Below, piece after piece: positions 10,979-23,476 of a stretch of DNA of 64,000 bases. The position numbers were made by a program, and so were the translations under genes. The stretch comes from Pedinophyceae sp. YPF-701 (lineage: Eukaryota > Chlorophyta > Pedinophyceae). The stretch covers positions 2,131,763 through 2,195,762 of the forward strand of contig CAJZHL010000003.1 of the NCBI GenBank assembly GCA_916048055.1, written 5' to 3'. Numbering within the stretch: position 1 is the first letter of the stretch; the number at the start of each line of letters is the position of its first letter. The notes under the pieces are model-generated. The model saw nothing but the letters and a program-made list of their open reading frames with translations. It was not told where the DNA came from and searched no databases.

Positions 10979-12885
10979 CTGCGGCGTGCGGAGGGGCCCG
11001 GATGCGCCGGCGAACGGGGCGGTCAGAGCGGCGCCTCGTAGTGGCTCCGAGCGCGGCCCATCAGCGCGTGGGCAGGGGTCGAGACGCCTGCGCGGAGCCC
11101 AACCCTGGCAGATAGGGGAGCAGCGCACGCCGGGAGACCGCGGCGGGCCCGCACCACTGCAGTTCCGGCCGTGCCAGGTTTCAGTGGCGCCCCGCCGTCG
11201 CCGTTGCCGCTCACGGGCTGATCGCGGTGAATCGCGCTGATGTTCGCGGGCGTCATGCCTCCCTGAGTTCACGCCGAGCGCACGCGCGGGACGAGCAGCG
11301 CGTCCTGCGCCCAGGGCAGCGGGACTCGCGTGGTCGCCGGCTGGTGGCCACTGAGCTACGACTGCGGCACCGGAGGCGCACGGGCAGAATGCCGGGCGGG
11401 GGTTGCGTGCGGCTCGAAGATCGCACACGCGAGACTGCAGCGGTCGCGCCCGCCGCCCAGTGTAACACCGCCGGCGCCGGTACCGCCCGTCCCCCGCCCG
11501 CGCCCCCCCGGGGCTCTCAGATCAGATCCTCCGAGTCGGAGGCTCCGACTCCACCAGGCGCCGCCGCGCCGGCGTGCCGCGCGCGGGCAGCGGGGAGCGG
11601 GCGCGGCCGCCTGCCCCGACGCGGCGGCTGACTGGGAGGGGCCGGGGCCGCGCGCCCGCTGGTCCGGCGGCTGCGCGGGGGTTGTGGGTGGCCGGGTGCA
11701 GCGGCGGCGCAGCGGGGTGCGCGAGCGGGCGGGGCGCGCAGCTGCGCTGCGCTGGCCGCGGTGGCGCGCGCGGCGACGCGCGGCACTGCGTCGCGCCGGC
11801 CGAGGACGCACGGCCCCTGCCCGTGGTCCGGCTGTCGCGGGGGGGACCGGCCGGCAGGGGGCTCGTGCAGGGGGCTCGATGGGCCAGCGACGCCACGCCG
11901 TCGCGGCCACAGTACGCAGTGATCCGCTCCGTCGTGCCGTTCGCGCGGCGCCGGCCTGAGAGCTGCGGTGGACGAGACGAAGCTGGTGACGGTGTTCACG
12001 GCACCGACGAGAGGCCTGCGCGCAGCACCAGCGCGGTCTCCAGCTCCTCGCGGTGGAGCTACGTTCCGTGTTCTGCGACGCGTGAGGCTCCAGCGTCGGT
12101 GAACCGGGCGGCGGAGCGCACGGCACTCGTGCGTGGCGTCGCATCTTGTGCGCCCGAGGGAGGGGGGGAGTCCGCGCCCGTGCCCTCGTCGGGGCGCTCC
12201 CGGCTGAGGGATGCTGCTTGGGAGGTAGCAGGCGGCGTGCGTTGAGTCTGGCGCGTGAGGTGAGTGCGCCCTCGTGCGATTCCCCGCTCCGTGGCATCTG
12301 TGCCGTCCCCGCGCGCCCGGAGGCGGAGGTCTTCTGGGCACCGGCAGGCCTGTGCGTATCGAGGATAGTATGACACGCGTGCATCGCGACGGCCCGACGG
12401 CACCCCGGGTCCGTGCGCGTCGGCCATGGGCTCGTCCTCACCAACATGCACGGTGCCTCCCTGGCCATGCGCGCCCGTCGGCGTGCCTCGGCGGCCGAGT
12501 AGCGCGCTCCGAGACGCGTACATGCGTGTTCGTTCGCCTGGTGCACCTGACCTGCAATCGTTCTGCTTTCTGGCGCGAGGTCGTCGCTGTAGAGCTCACA
12601 TGGGCTGCAAGCAGCGCAGCGCGGGTGCGGTGCGCGCGAAGGGCGAGTTTCGCGCAGTCGCGGATCTCGATCTCGACGCAAGGGTCAGCTCGCGCTGGCG
12701 CACAACGTCGCACTGACCGCCAGCGGGCAGGCTCCGAGGTCGACCACTGCCGCGAACAGCTTTGGTCGACAACACCGGGTGTCCTCGTGCGCTGCGTGCG
12801 ACCTCAACCGGCGCACACGCCCGCCCGCACTTCTCGCAGGCGTGCAGCGTCCGAGGGCGCGGGGGAGGGACACGTTCGGTCCACG
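10979..12885. other. Long divergent region between the MscS-like and cNBD genes
   Basis: About 1.9 kb with extremely GC-rich, low-complexity reading frames on both strands. No domain is recognisable in any of them. It should hold the unplaced first exon of the MscS-like gene and the divergent promoters of both neighbours. I see no TATA box or other element I would defend. Confidence 0.45.
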
Positions 12886-15800
12886 ATGGAGGAGCCATCC
12901 ACGCGCGTGGCCCGCGCCACGCCAGCCCCGGTCCAGCTCCCGGTCCCAGCTGCGATCAGGGGCGCGGACAGTGCGGTGCGCCGGAAAGCGCTGAAGTGGT
13001 CGGAGGACACGAAGCCGGCTGCCGCGAAGCCCCCAAAGATGGGCCACATAGACAGGCCAGGTTCGCGGCTGCACAGACTGGCCAGCGCGCAGAGGCAGCA
13101 AGCGATGAAGCGATTCGGCAGCCTCAAAGCCGCCCGTAGCCTGGACAGGGCCCCGAGCATCTCGAGCTCGGTCGGCGCTGGTCCGCCGACGCTCCTTCGC
13201 GCCCCCTCACTTGCTCGGGATGTGCGCTCGCGGTTCGGAGCGCGTGCGCCTTCCACGGCCGCCGACGCCGCCGTCGGTCTGGACGAGGGCGGAACTGGGG
13301 GGTCACTTTCGCGAGCGGAGTCGCCGCCGGGGGCACTCGACACTATGCCGTCATGCGCACCTGCGTTCGGGCGTGAGGTCGCGAGGTTCCGACAAGCGCG
13401 GTCCACGATGTGGTGCGTCCCCGCGCACGGAACTCCGCGTCGCCTCGGGCGTCCGCGGCGCCCTGCCCAGGCACGCCGCGACGGCGTTTCCACTCGCTAG
13501 CTCCAACCTGTGCTGACGCCCCACAACGCTCGCAGGAACGCCTTCGAGGAAGCGAACTCCGTCGACGCCCTCGCAACCACTGCAAGCGATGTGTCCGCGA
13601 GGTGCGGCCCACCGCGCGTCCTCGACGCCCGCGCCCGCACGCCACCTCGTCCAGAGCACCGCCGCGACGCTGTCCCGCCCGGTTTCGTCCTCGCAGGGAA
13701 GCGCTCAGGCGCGACTTCGTCCAGCGCTCCACGCGCTTCAACGTTCCGGACAGCCCGGCGTCGTCCCAGAAGAGCGCGACGTCCTCCAAGCCCCCGATCC
13801 CAACCCACCTCAGCGTGACGAGCTCGATCGCCGACACCGACGCGTTCAAGGACGCGGTCGCAGCCCTGCGCCAGATCACCGAGCCTCTCACGAAGACGGC
13901 GAAGGAGCAGACCAAGGAGATGCAGGAGCTCCTGGCCGGCACCGCGCCGAAGAAGAGGCGGTCGACCGTCGCACCGGGCACGCTCGAGGGCGCGAAGGGC
14001 GTGCGGGACGTCGTGATCGAGGCGGTCCAGGCGCACAATTCGGGCACGAGCGTCGTCGCGTGGCAGAGGAGCCTGTGGAAGCAGGGCACGCGCGAGATCA
14101 AGGAGCGCCGCAAGTCAAGGGGCGCGCCGGGGGGCGAGGTGCGGCGCCGCGCGCCACGCAGCCGTGGCGGTGTGCCACGAACGATCTGTGTGCATGCTGC
14201 GCTGCCCGCGACCGTGCGCTCACAGCCCCCGCGGCCTTGTGCGCCGCTCCCTTGCAGCCGGCTCAAGGTCTGAGCGCAGTGTCGTCCGAGGCCGAGGAAG
14301 ACTCCCGCCCGCTGGCCCACACGACGGTCACGTCGGTGAACGAGGCGCGGCGCATCGTCAACGCGCTGCCGTCGTCCTTCCCGCAGATGGTCTTCGCGGC
14401 CCCGGACATCTCGGTCGTGGAGGGCCACAACCGCCAGAAGCTGCGCTCCGTGCTCAGGACCAGGCCCGGGCGCCGGACGGAGGAGGAGAACTCCTTCCTG
14501 CTCACGACGCTGCAGTCCCTGGAAGTGACCCGGCTGGCGGAGGACGAGGACCTCGCGGAGATGGCCCGCTACCTGCGCTGGGTCGAGTACGAGGTGCGGC
14601 GCCGCACGGTACCAGTACTGCGCGGGCGCGGCGCGTGTGCGACGTGCGGCACGTGACGGCTGTCGCTTTGGCCCCTGGTCGCAGCCGGGCGAGGACGTGT
14701 ACAAGGAGGACGACCCGGCCAAAGAGGCGTTTGTTGTCGTGACGGGGGTGGTGGCGAAGCTGCGGCGCTCCGGGCCGCGGGCGACGCGCTCGCTCGCCGT
14801 CCGCAACCGGCGGTCGGGGGCGCACAGCCGCCGCCCGAGCCACGGCGGCGGCGGGTCCCTCTCGCGCAAGCAGAGCTTGTCCCAGCAAGATCATGCCGCG
14901 GCCATGCCTGGCATGAACGACTGGGCCGTCACGACCGGCGCCAACGCGGAGGAGGCAGTCGGCGAGCCGGCCATCGCTGCGTGCGCCCCCGCCCCACACC
15001 CACGTTCACGCCCGCACGCCCCCATGCCCGGGACATACTGTGCGTCCGCGCTTGATTCGATTCGTCGCGGCTTTGCGCGCCCGCTGCGCAGGGGCACACA
15101 GATCAAGGACATCATCGAGGGCATGAAGACCTCGGAGGCGACGCGGCGCAACCTCGACGGCACGACGTACGTGACGGACTTCGGGGGCATCTTCCATGGG
15201 CTCGCGCAGGTGGGCGGCTGCATCCGTGCACGCACCGCGCCCCCGACCGGGCCGCGCGTCATCGCTGCGGCGCACCTCACGTGTCTGCTGCTGTTTGTTT
15301 GTGGTCGCAGCACATCTTCTCCGCTGCCCTGGGCCCGGGGTCGATATTGGGCGCCGAGGCCCTGGAGCAGGACATGGACATCGCCGCGGTCGAGGGGAGC
15401 GACGTCGACGCTGACCCGCCAGCACACGACGAGATGATGCGATGCGTCACGCGCTGCGAGATGCTCGTGCTGCGGCGGGACCACCACAAGCGCATCTTGC
15501 AGACCCACATCAACGCGGAGTTCAAGGAGCGCGCCTCGGTGCTGTCGGCCGTCGACGGCATCAGAGCGATGCCCGCGAAAGCGCTGTCGCAGGTGGTGGC
15601 GGCGTCGTCCAGCATGGCGCTGCAGACCTCGCAGGCTTTCTGCTCCCAGAACAGCGTCCCGGACAAGGTGTTCGTCGTCATCCGCGGGGAGGTCGAGGTC
15701 ATGCGGGCCGTGCGCGTGGCGCCCATGACCAAGCAGAAGACCGTCGCGCGGCAAGCGAGTCTGCGGAAACGTGCGCGCCCACCGCGATGTCTCGTCTGCA

Positions 15801-17683
15801 CCATTGGCGCCCGTGGTCAGGCGAAGTCACGCCCTGCGTTTCGCCCCGTCGTCCGCGCAGGTGCCAGCCAGGCGGGGCAGTCGGCGTTAGAGGCGCTCCC
15901 GAGGCTCGACGTCACCGAGGGCTGGGAGACGCGGCAGTGGAAGGTCAGGGATGGCATGTACAACCTCTCGAGGGACTTCGTTCCGCTGCTGGACGAGGCG
16001 CTGGCGCTCCAGGATGCGGTGCCCACGCTCCCCGCGGTGTCCTCCAAGTCCGTCGTGCCCCTCCTGAAGACCGGGACGACCGGCCTGCAGCACAACAAGA
16101 GGATCGCCGAGAAGGCGGACGAGATCGCGTCGCGGTCGCCGTCCCCGGTGAGCCCCGCGAAGTCCCCCGAGCAGACGGTGGCGGAGGGCAGCAACAGCGT
16201 GCTCGACCTCGTGAGGAGCGCCGCCTCGCTCGCCAAGGAGCCCGGCGTTGGGCGCACGCGCAAGGGCGCGAACCCGTCGATCACGGCCAGGGAGGCGGTG
16301 TACCTGGGGCCGGAGCTGGTGACCACGCTGCGAACGTTCTACAAGGGGCCCCAGATGCTCATCGAAGAGGGTCTCGCGCGGCAGAAGGCCCCGCAGGCGA
16401 AGAAGAAGAAGAAGAGGGCAGAGGATGCGCTCGAGGCCACAAGCAGCGACCTCGCCCTCTCGGCACCATTGGCCCTGTCGCTGCGTAGGTCACAGAAAAC
16501 GATCCACGTGGCTTCCCCCGCACAGTCGTCGGCGCGAGGGACGCAGGAGAGCGAGAGCGAAGGAGCAAAGCGGCCGCTAAAGCCCGTTTCGACGGTGCCC
16601 GCGAACGTGCTGCTGGCAGAGCTGGACGCGCTCGACGACGTGGGGTCCCCTCCGGTGGGCGCGCCGCCGGCTGCGGTCCGGCGCGACAAGGCCAAGTCGA
16701 TGGCGCCCGGCGCGCTGGTCAGCAGCAAGTCGGTCGCCGCCCCGAAGCTTCCGGGCGTGCCGCCGAACAGGGTGCGGCGCGACAAGGCCATGTCGACGGC
16801 TCCGGGCTCGCTGATCAGCAGCAAGTCGGTCGCCGCGGCAAAGCTGCGCAGCAGCAAGTCGGTCGTGGGCGCGGTGATGAAGGGAGCCAAGCCGCTCAAG
16901 AAGACGGCTGGGGACGCGAGCAAGTCGCGAAAGAACGCCGGGATCAAGCGGACGGAGTCCGCGATGCCCAGCGTCGCGGAAGCCACGACGGAGACCGCGA
17001 CGGTGAGCTCGCGGAGGAGCGATGGCGCGACGGAGACGCTACCGTCGGTGAAGAAGCCGACGCACTCGCGGGGGAAGTCCAGGATCACCTTCGCGCAGCA
17101 AGTCACCGAGAGCACCTTCGTGGCCTCCGAGAGCGGCGGCCAAGAGGCGGAGGACGTGGACGGGCCCCAGAGGATGAGCAGGAGCGCGGTCGAGCCGGGC
17201 GTGCTCGGGCAGGCGCGAGGGCCGCAGTTCCGCAGCATCTTCGACGACGCGGCCGGAACGTCCGACTCGGGCGCGAGTACGGGGCACGGCAAGAAGTCCC
17301 CGTCAAAGCAGCGCAACGCAGTCGTGCACGTGGGCACCCTCCTGCCAGGGCAGGCGGTGGGGCTGTGGGAGTGCATCAACAAGATGCCGCTGCAGTCGAG
17401 CTACGTTCCGAGCAGGGACGTCGGGTGCGAGCTGCTCGCGATACCCCGCGCGGCGATCATGGACAACCTGCCAAAAGAGGCTGTGGAGCAGCTTTCGCTG
17501 ATGCCGAACGAGGACCCGACCAAGGCGAGGCTCCGGCCTGGAGAGGAGCCGTCCGACGAGGCGCTTGCGGGGCTGCTGGAGGCGACGCACGTCTGGGGGA
17601 CGTACAAGAAGGCGGTGCTGAACGAGACGCTGTCGGAGATCAAGAAACGCAAGGAGCTGCGGAGCTGGGGGCGCCCCTTCTGA
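12886..17683 (+). CDS. Large cyclic-nucleotide-binding-domain protein with disordered repeats
   Basis: Seven exons model cleanly: 12886-13412, 13536-13601, 13697-14138, 14258-14593, 14685-14980, 15092-15209 and 15311-17683, about 1385 residues with an ATG start. The middle exons encode a helical lead-in and a cNBD-like beta-roll (PGEDVYKED spanning the 14593/14685 junction, then AFVVVTGVV). The pattern repeats more weakly in exon 7 (SILGAEALEQD, then KVFVVIRGEVEVM), suggesting two tandem cNBDs. The phosphate-binding cassette is degenerate, so nucleotide binding is uncertain. The C-terminal ~650 residues are Lys/Ser/Ala-rich and look disordered, with a short internal repeat around SSKSVAA (16725-16866). 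No kinase, channel or GEF domain is visible. Another intron inside exon 7 (around 15700-15860) is possible. Confidence 0.7.
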
Positions 17684-17774
17684 CGGCGGGCGAGCGGCGT
17701 CACAGGCTAGGGGAGCGCGGCATCCGCAGCTGTGAGTTCGCGTGTGTGCGCAGAGGATGTTGCCTTGTTGCCTG

Positions 17775-20700
17775 CTAGTGGTTGGCGGCCAGGTCCCGCG
17801 AACCGCCTCGGGCCTTGGACGGCGTTGAGCGCCCGGAGCCGCCGCGCTGCCCGCGCCCCCGCCCCGGGGACCGCCCGCCACGCAGCGGAGAGCGCCCTCC
17901 GCGGACGATGCGGGCGCGGCCGGGCGACCCACGGCCTCGTCCGCGTCCCGCGCCGGCAGCATACCCATCGTTGGACCTGTCGTCCTCCGACTCATGCGGC
18001 GGCGGCGGCGTCTCGCTGCGCGCCATGACCACGCGCCGCGGCACACGCTCATAGTCATTGGATCGGCTCCTGTGCCGGTCACGGTCGCTGCGCTCGGTGC
18101 GGTGCCGGGAGTCGTGGCGCTCGCGGTGGTCGTACGCGTCCCGGCGGTCCCGCCCATCCCCGTGCCGCGCAGGACTGCGGTGCCGCGCGTCCCGGCCGCG
18201 CTCGTGCCGGTCCCGCGACGCGTCCCGCGACCGTCGGCGCTCGTCGCGGCCCGCGTCCCTGCCCCTGTCGCTGTGCCTGAACTCGTCCGCCTCAGCCCTG
18301 CGCTCGTCGCGCGCGGCGACGCCCCAGCGCGACTCGCGGTGCCGACCGCCGCCATGGTCGCCGTCCTCGTTCCCCCGTCGCCGGCTGTCCGCGCGCGCGT
18401 CTTCCACCTCCGGCTGCGGCCTCGCCCTGTAGCCAGGAAGCAGCCGCGCCCGCGGGTCGCGGGTGCGCGGGCTCACCCGCGGCAACGGCACGTCGCTCCC
18501 AGTCCCGCCCGGCCTGGCCCACGCGCCCTGCCGCGCCTCGTCCGGCGCCGCCCGGTCCTCGAGCTTCGGACACAAGCGCTCCAGCCCGGCCTCGCTGTTC
18601 TTGGTCTTGCTCCGCTGCTTGCCATCCCGCTCCCGCTCCCGGTCCGCGTCCTCGTCCTCCTCGCGCAGCTTCCTGTTCCATGCGATCAGGTCATGGATCT
18701 TCGGCACCCTCGGGGTCAACTTCTGGGCGATCCGCAGCACCAGCGACGCCGGACCCTCGCGGGTGTTGTCGTCGGGGTCGGCGGCCCCCAGCGGCGGCAA
18801 CGTCAAGCCGCGGGCGATCTTCTCGCTGTCATGCCAGTCCTCGGCGCACAGCCTGTCCAGCTTTCGGTAGTACGTGCTGCGCAGGATCCCGAGGAGCTCC
18901 GCGAGCCGCAGCAGCTCCTCCGGCCCCTCTTGCTGCTCGAACTTCTCCGCGCGCACTACCTGGTGCTTGCTGTGCTGGTCCCACACGCCCACGGTGTCGT
19001 CCACGATCACCGCCAGCGGAAACTCCGAGTGGCCGCTGCCGAACGCGTCGAACTTCAGGGGGCTCGCCTGCGCGCAGGTCGCACACGCGAACGCAGTTGG
19101 CAAGCCGTGCGTTCCGGCGGGAGAGGCACGGCCAGCGGCGGCGGACGTCGCGCCTCCGCGTCGCACAGGCGGCACTCACGGTGGTAGGTGTGTTCGGCAT
19201 GAACTCCGCCCCGTCCCAGTGCTCGGAGGCCGCGTCGTGCCCGCCCTGCTTGTACTGCTCGAGCCGGTACCGCCACATGCCCATGTGCAGGGACTGCGGG
19301 AGGCCCTTGGACGCGCCCGGCGGGACCTGCTGGTGCTTGGTCGCCGCCACGATGTGCACCGGCCGCAGCCGGTGCGGGATCCACTGCCCGTCAGGGTCCA
19401 GCACGCGCCACACCTCCAGCGCGTACTCGCGGAGCCCCATGGTGTTGACGTACAGATCGAAGCCCCTGCGCGGCACGCGAGTCGGGTCTCGGAGCGTCGG
19501 AGCGACGTGGGCGCGGCGGCCTCGTCTGCTCGCGCGAGGGCGACGGCGTGCGGCGTACCCGGTCGCGCGCTGTCCGTCGGTGGAGCCGCCCTGGTCGCGC
19601 ACGGCGTTGAGCCGCCGGAGGAACTCCTGCCAGCCCGGTCTGAGCCGCAGGAGCATGGACTTGTTGCGGTCCGCGGGGTCCAAGCGCGTCAGCACCGCAC
19701 GCAGCTCCCCCTGGGCGTCCGTGAGCCGCACCACGGGCCGATTGAAGGGCGCCGCCGAGGGATTCTCCGGAATCACTTCCTCAGACTTGGCGTGGATCGC
19801 CTTCTGCGCAGCAAGTCACCGCGGGCGCCGGAAGCGACGGTCTCCGCGGGCCCCCGGCGCGGCACGGCAGGCACACGCAACGCACCGGCGCACCGGCCGC
19901 GCGCGCCCCCACCGCCTCCCAGCCCCGCGGAGTGCGGGCGTCGCGCGCACCTTGCCGTTCGCGGTGTCCACGATGCACCGGTCGCCCGCCACGTACTCGT
20001 TTAGGTGCACGTGGTCCTGCAGCGCCGAGCGGTGCTTCGCCGCCCGCGCCTCGTCGTCGCCGTCCTTGCCCGACGGCCGCGCGCTGAACCGGTCCAGCCA
20101 GGCGCGCCCCAGCGGCGTGCTGTGCACCAGCGTGTGGTCCAGATCCAGCACCAGCGCCAAGTCGCGGCTCTCCAGCAGCCGGAGGCCCTCCTCGAGCGCG
20201 CCGCTCGGGAGCAGGTGGCCGGAGTAGAACAAGAACTTCGGGGCCTTGCGCATCTTGCGGATGACCGGGCACAGGACCAGCTCGACGCCGCAGTTCGTTG
20301 CGGCGGCGCCGGGGGGCGGGCGGCCGAAGAGGTCCCGCACGACGAGGGCGCACCCGTTATTCTCGAGCTGGTAGGAGAAGGGCGCGCCCGGTTTGCCCAT
20401 GTCCGCCAGGCAGTCCGGCCCGCGCCCGTTGGTCAGTATGTTGGCCACCATGAGGGGGGTGCGCTCCCCGGAGCCGTAGCGCCTGCGGACGTCGCGCGGG
20501 GGCACGCGGCGGAGGGGGTCGCGGTGGCAGCGACGCGGGGGCGGCGAGTGCACGCGCCTCGCGCACCGCCGCGGCGCCCCCAGGGGAGCGGGCCTGGGGG
20601 ATCGCGGAAAGCGCGGGACGCACCAAACGGAGGCGTGCAGCTCGTCGCGCTTCGAAGCGCCCTGCATGCCCGTGACGAGCTTGCTGCTGATCCTCCCGTA

Positions 20701-20817
20701 GTCCGGAAACAGCAGCACGTCGACGCACGCGAACGCGCCGTCCCCCTCGAAGGGCCGGTGCTCCCAGAGCCACAGCTTCAGCTCCACGCTGGCCGCCGCT
20801 CTGAACGCGTCGCTCAT
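17775..20817 (-). CDS. FCP1-type RNA polymerase II CTD phosphatase with RS/RGG-rich tail
   Basis: Five exons (20817-20624, 20482-19951, 19803-19559, 19465-19180, 19067-17775) give 849 residues from an ATG. The catalytic DLDHTLVHS signature of the DxDxT phosphatases is encoded near 20150-20125. The second half of the FCP1 homology domain follows, with LRPGWQEFL, YVNTMGLREYA and VIVDDTVGVW. Such enzymes remove phosphate from the C-terminal repeats of RNA polymerase II in the nucleus. The last ~250 residues are Arg/Asp/Ser dipeptide-rich and end in RGG/GRGR repeats, resembling RS and RGG domains of RNA-binding proteins. No BRCT domain is visible where FCP1 proper carries one, so it may be a CPL-like member. 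The stop lies 91 bp from that of the convergent cNBD gene. Confidence 0.85.
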
Positions 20818-21192
20818 CCTACTCAACTAGCTGTTTCTCCGTGCTCCCAAGCGACAGATGGGCCGCCACAGCGCGGTTCTGCGGCGCTACCGCTCCATGA
20901 TCTGCAGGAAGAGCAATCGCGCGCTCCCCGACACGCGCGCTGGCACACTATACGCTGACCACGCCAAGACGGACCTGGGGCCGCTGCACTGTCGCGCGGA
21001 GGCAGCGACGCTCGGCCCTCGTCCGCCGGGCAACCACCACTGCTGCGAGTTCCCAGAGGACGCCCCCTGCGCGGGGCGTCGCTCGCAGGGGGCCCGGCGC
21101 GCCGCTGAGGGCGAGCCGGGCCGCGCGCCGCCGCCCGTCCGCGCAGAGTCGCCCCACAATCGAGCGCCGCGAGCCTGCGCGTGGTCGCGAAG
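20818..21192. promoter_or_regulatory. Divergent intergenic promoter region
   Basis: The 375 bp between the start codons of the FCP1-like gene (-) and the SAICAR synthetase gene (+) must hold both 5' ends. No specific motif is assigned; the only AT-rich word is CACTATACGC near 20946, which is not a convincing TATA box. Confidence 0.5.
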
Positions 21193-22412
21193 ATGTTTGC
21201 GCAGCGAGCGGCCGTGCCGCAGCAGTTGGCCCGAGCGCAGGGAGGAGGGCGCCGGAAACCGCGGGGGGCGCCGGTGCGGGCGGAGATGGTGGAGCGGATG
21301 TCGAGCTTGCGGCCGGACCTGGAGGAGGCGATCGAGGGCGCGGTCGGGAGGACGCTGACGGAGACGAACCTGCACCTGGGCGCGCACTACGTGGTGCGTG
21401 GCCCGCGCCTGCGCTGCGTCGCTCCCGGGGCGGACGGCCTGGCAGGATGGCCTTGCTCGTACACGAGGACGGGGCCGATTCGCTGCACGGCCTCTCACTC
21501 CGCCGCGACGGCGGCCGTCGCTGGCAACTAGAGCTCCGTCACACGGCGACGTAGAGCCACTTACTGGCCGTTTCCGGGCGTTGGTCGGAAAATGTAGCAT
21601 GATGCGATCCCTCGGGGTGTTTTCGCGCGACCTGATCGCCCCGAAGAGCCCACGCTCGCGCGCACCACTCGTGCAACAAGCCGGCGTGTTCCACGCGACC
21701 CTCCAGGGCAAAGTGCGCGACACGTACGACTGCGGGGACAAGCTGGTCATCGTGACCACAGACCGGCAGAGCGCGTTCGACCGGCTGCTGGCGTCGGTGC
21801 CGTTCAAGGGCCAGGTGCTGAACCAGACGTCGGCGTGGTGGATGGACAACACCACGCACATCGTGCCCAACGCCATGCTCGCGCTCCCGGACCCGAACGT
21901 CACCGTCATGAAGAAGTGCCAGGTGTTCCCGGTCGAGTTCGTCGTCCGCGGGTTCATGACAGGCGCGCACAGTGCACCACAACCCCACACGCACACGCAC
22001 ACGCAACCGCACGCGCGCACCCCGCCCGCCCCCGCGCCGCCCCCTCCCACGCCGCGCCGCGCCCGAGCGCCCTGCGCGCGTGCAGGTTCGACGTCGACGT
22101 CCCTGTGGACGCACTACAAGAACGGCGCGCGCACGTACTGCGGGAACGCGTTCCCCGACGGGATGCGCAAGAACGACCGGCTGGCCGCGAACGTGATCAC
22201 GCCGACGACGAAGGCGGCGGACCACGACGAGCCCATCGCGCCGGCGGACATCGTGGCGCGCGGGCTCATGAGTCAGGCGGACTGGGACCGCGCGAGCCAG
22301 GCGGCGCTCGAGCTGTTCGCGTTCGGGCAGCGCGAGGCGGCGTCCCGCGGGCTGCTCCTCGTGGACACCAAGTACGAGTTCGGCAAGGACGCGGACGGCA
22401 ACATCCTCCTCG

Positions 22413-22451
<39 letters not shown>

Positions 22452-22714
22452 TGGCGGAGACGTACGAGCGGCGCCACGCGGCGGGGCAGGAGCCGGAGAA
22501 CATCGACAAGGAGTTCCTCCGCCTCTGGTTCGCGGACCACTGCGACCCGTACACGGACCAGGTGCTCCCGGAGGCCCCGCGGGAGCTGGTGGTGGAGCTG
22601 GCGCGGCGGTACGTGATGCTGTACGAGCGGATAACGGGGCAGGAGTTCCAGCCGGCGGTCAGGGACGGCGACGCGGACGCCGGGATGCGGGCCGCCATCG
22701 AGGCGGTGTTGTGA
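21193..22714 (+). CDS. PUR7: Phosphoribosylaminoimidazole-succinocarboxamide (SAICAR) synthetase
   Basis: Catalyses ATP-dependent joining of aspartate to CAIR in de novo purine synthesis. Three exons: 21193-21393, 21707-21962 and 22086-22714, giving 361 residues, the usual size for a monofunctional plant-type enzyme. Family motifs appear in order: GKVRDTYD, TTDRQSAFD, FPVEFVVRGFMT, TPTTKAADHD and VDEIHTPDSSRYW. The second intron begins with GC (CAG/GCGCGC) and ends CAG/GTTCG; only this split restores the conserved RGFMT-GSTSTSLW junction, so the GC donor is well supported. The N-terminal ~35 residues are basic and hydroxyl-poor and could be an organelle leader, but I cannot be sure. The gene is divergent from the FCP1-like gene. 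Confidence 0.95.
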
Positions 22715-23476
22715 CGGCGCTTGTGTACAGAGGGGCACGGCTCGCTGGCCGGCGTGGTGCCCGGTGCGGTCGCGGGTCGCGTGCGTGCGCAGGGGCGCGG
22801 CGCTGATCCCCGCTGCCTAGCTGCGTGGGAAACAACGCCGCGGCGGGGTGCTGACTCGACTGCGTCCCTGTGGTCCGACCAGGTCCCCGGCAGCGATCCG
22901 GAGAGTGCGCTGCGCGGGCACATCGGCGCGCCGTCCGCATGTCTCGGACACTCCTGCAGCAGCGATAGCGTCCGCGACGCCGGACGTGTCCTGCCCTCCG
23001 TGCGCGCGGCCCGTGTACGTGCAGCACTGTCTCTCGCGGCGACGTGCACGTCGCATCGCGTTACACAGACAACGCACCATATTTCATCGACACGCCGTGC
23101 ATGGATCCCCGTCGTCGCTGAAACGTGCGCCCGGAAGGCCCGAGGTCTTTTCGGCCGGCCCCTGCGCCAAGGTCTCACAGCGAGGATCAGCGGGCGGCGC
23201 AGGGTGGCCAGTCCTGCGTCCGCAGGCGACCAGCGGAGAGGCGTGACATGCAGGCGCGCACCCGGCCCGCCCGGCACTGCCCGCCCCACGCAAGCGCACA
23301 TCCCTGCGGGCCCTCCCTCTCTCCGCCAGGAGCTGCCTCCCGAGGGCGCTCGCCAGCCGGGATCCGCGCCTGCGTCGCACGGGGGCGTGGGCCAGCGACG
23401 CGCACCTCGTTGTCTGCCCGCGAAACGCGCGTCGGGCGCCCTCGGGCTGATCGGCACTGGCGTTCTTCCGACGCAG
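22715..23476. other. Intergenic region, probably with the first exon of the carrier gene
   Basis: No domain is visible in any frame. The carrier gene downstream has no acceptable ATG in its first recognised exon and an acceptor at 23476, so a short upstream exon and the promoter probably lie here. Confidence 0.45.

Noticed and set aside
11356-12681. 441-codon minus-strand frame
   Set aside because: Low-complexity Arg/Ala/Pro composition without domain or splice support; overlaps equally long frames on the other strand.
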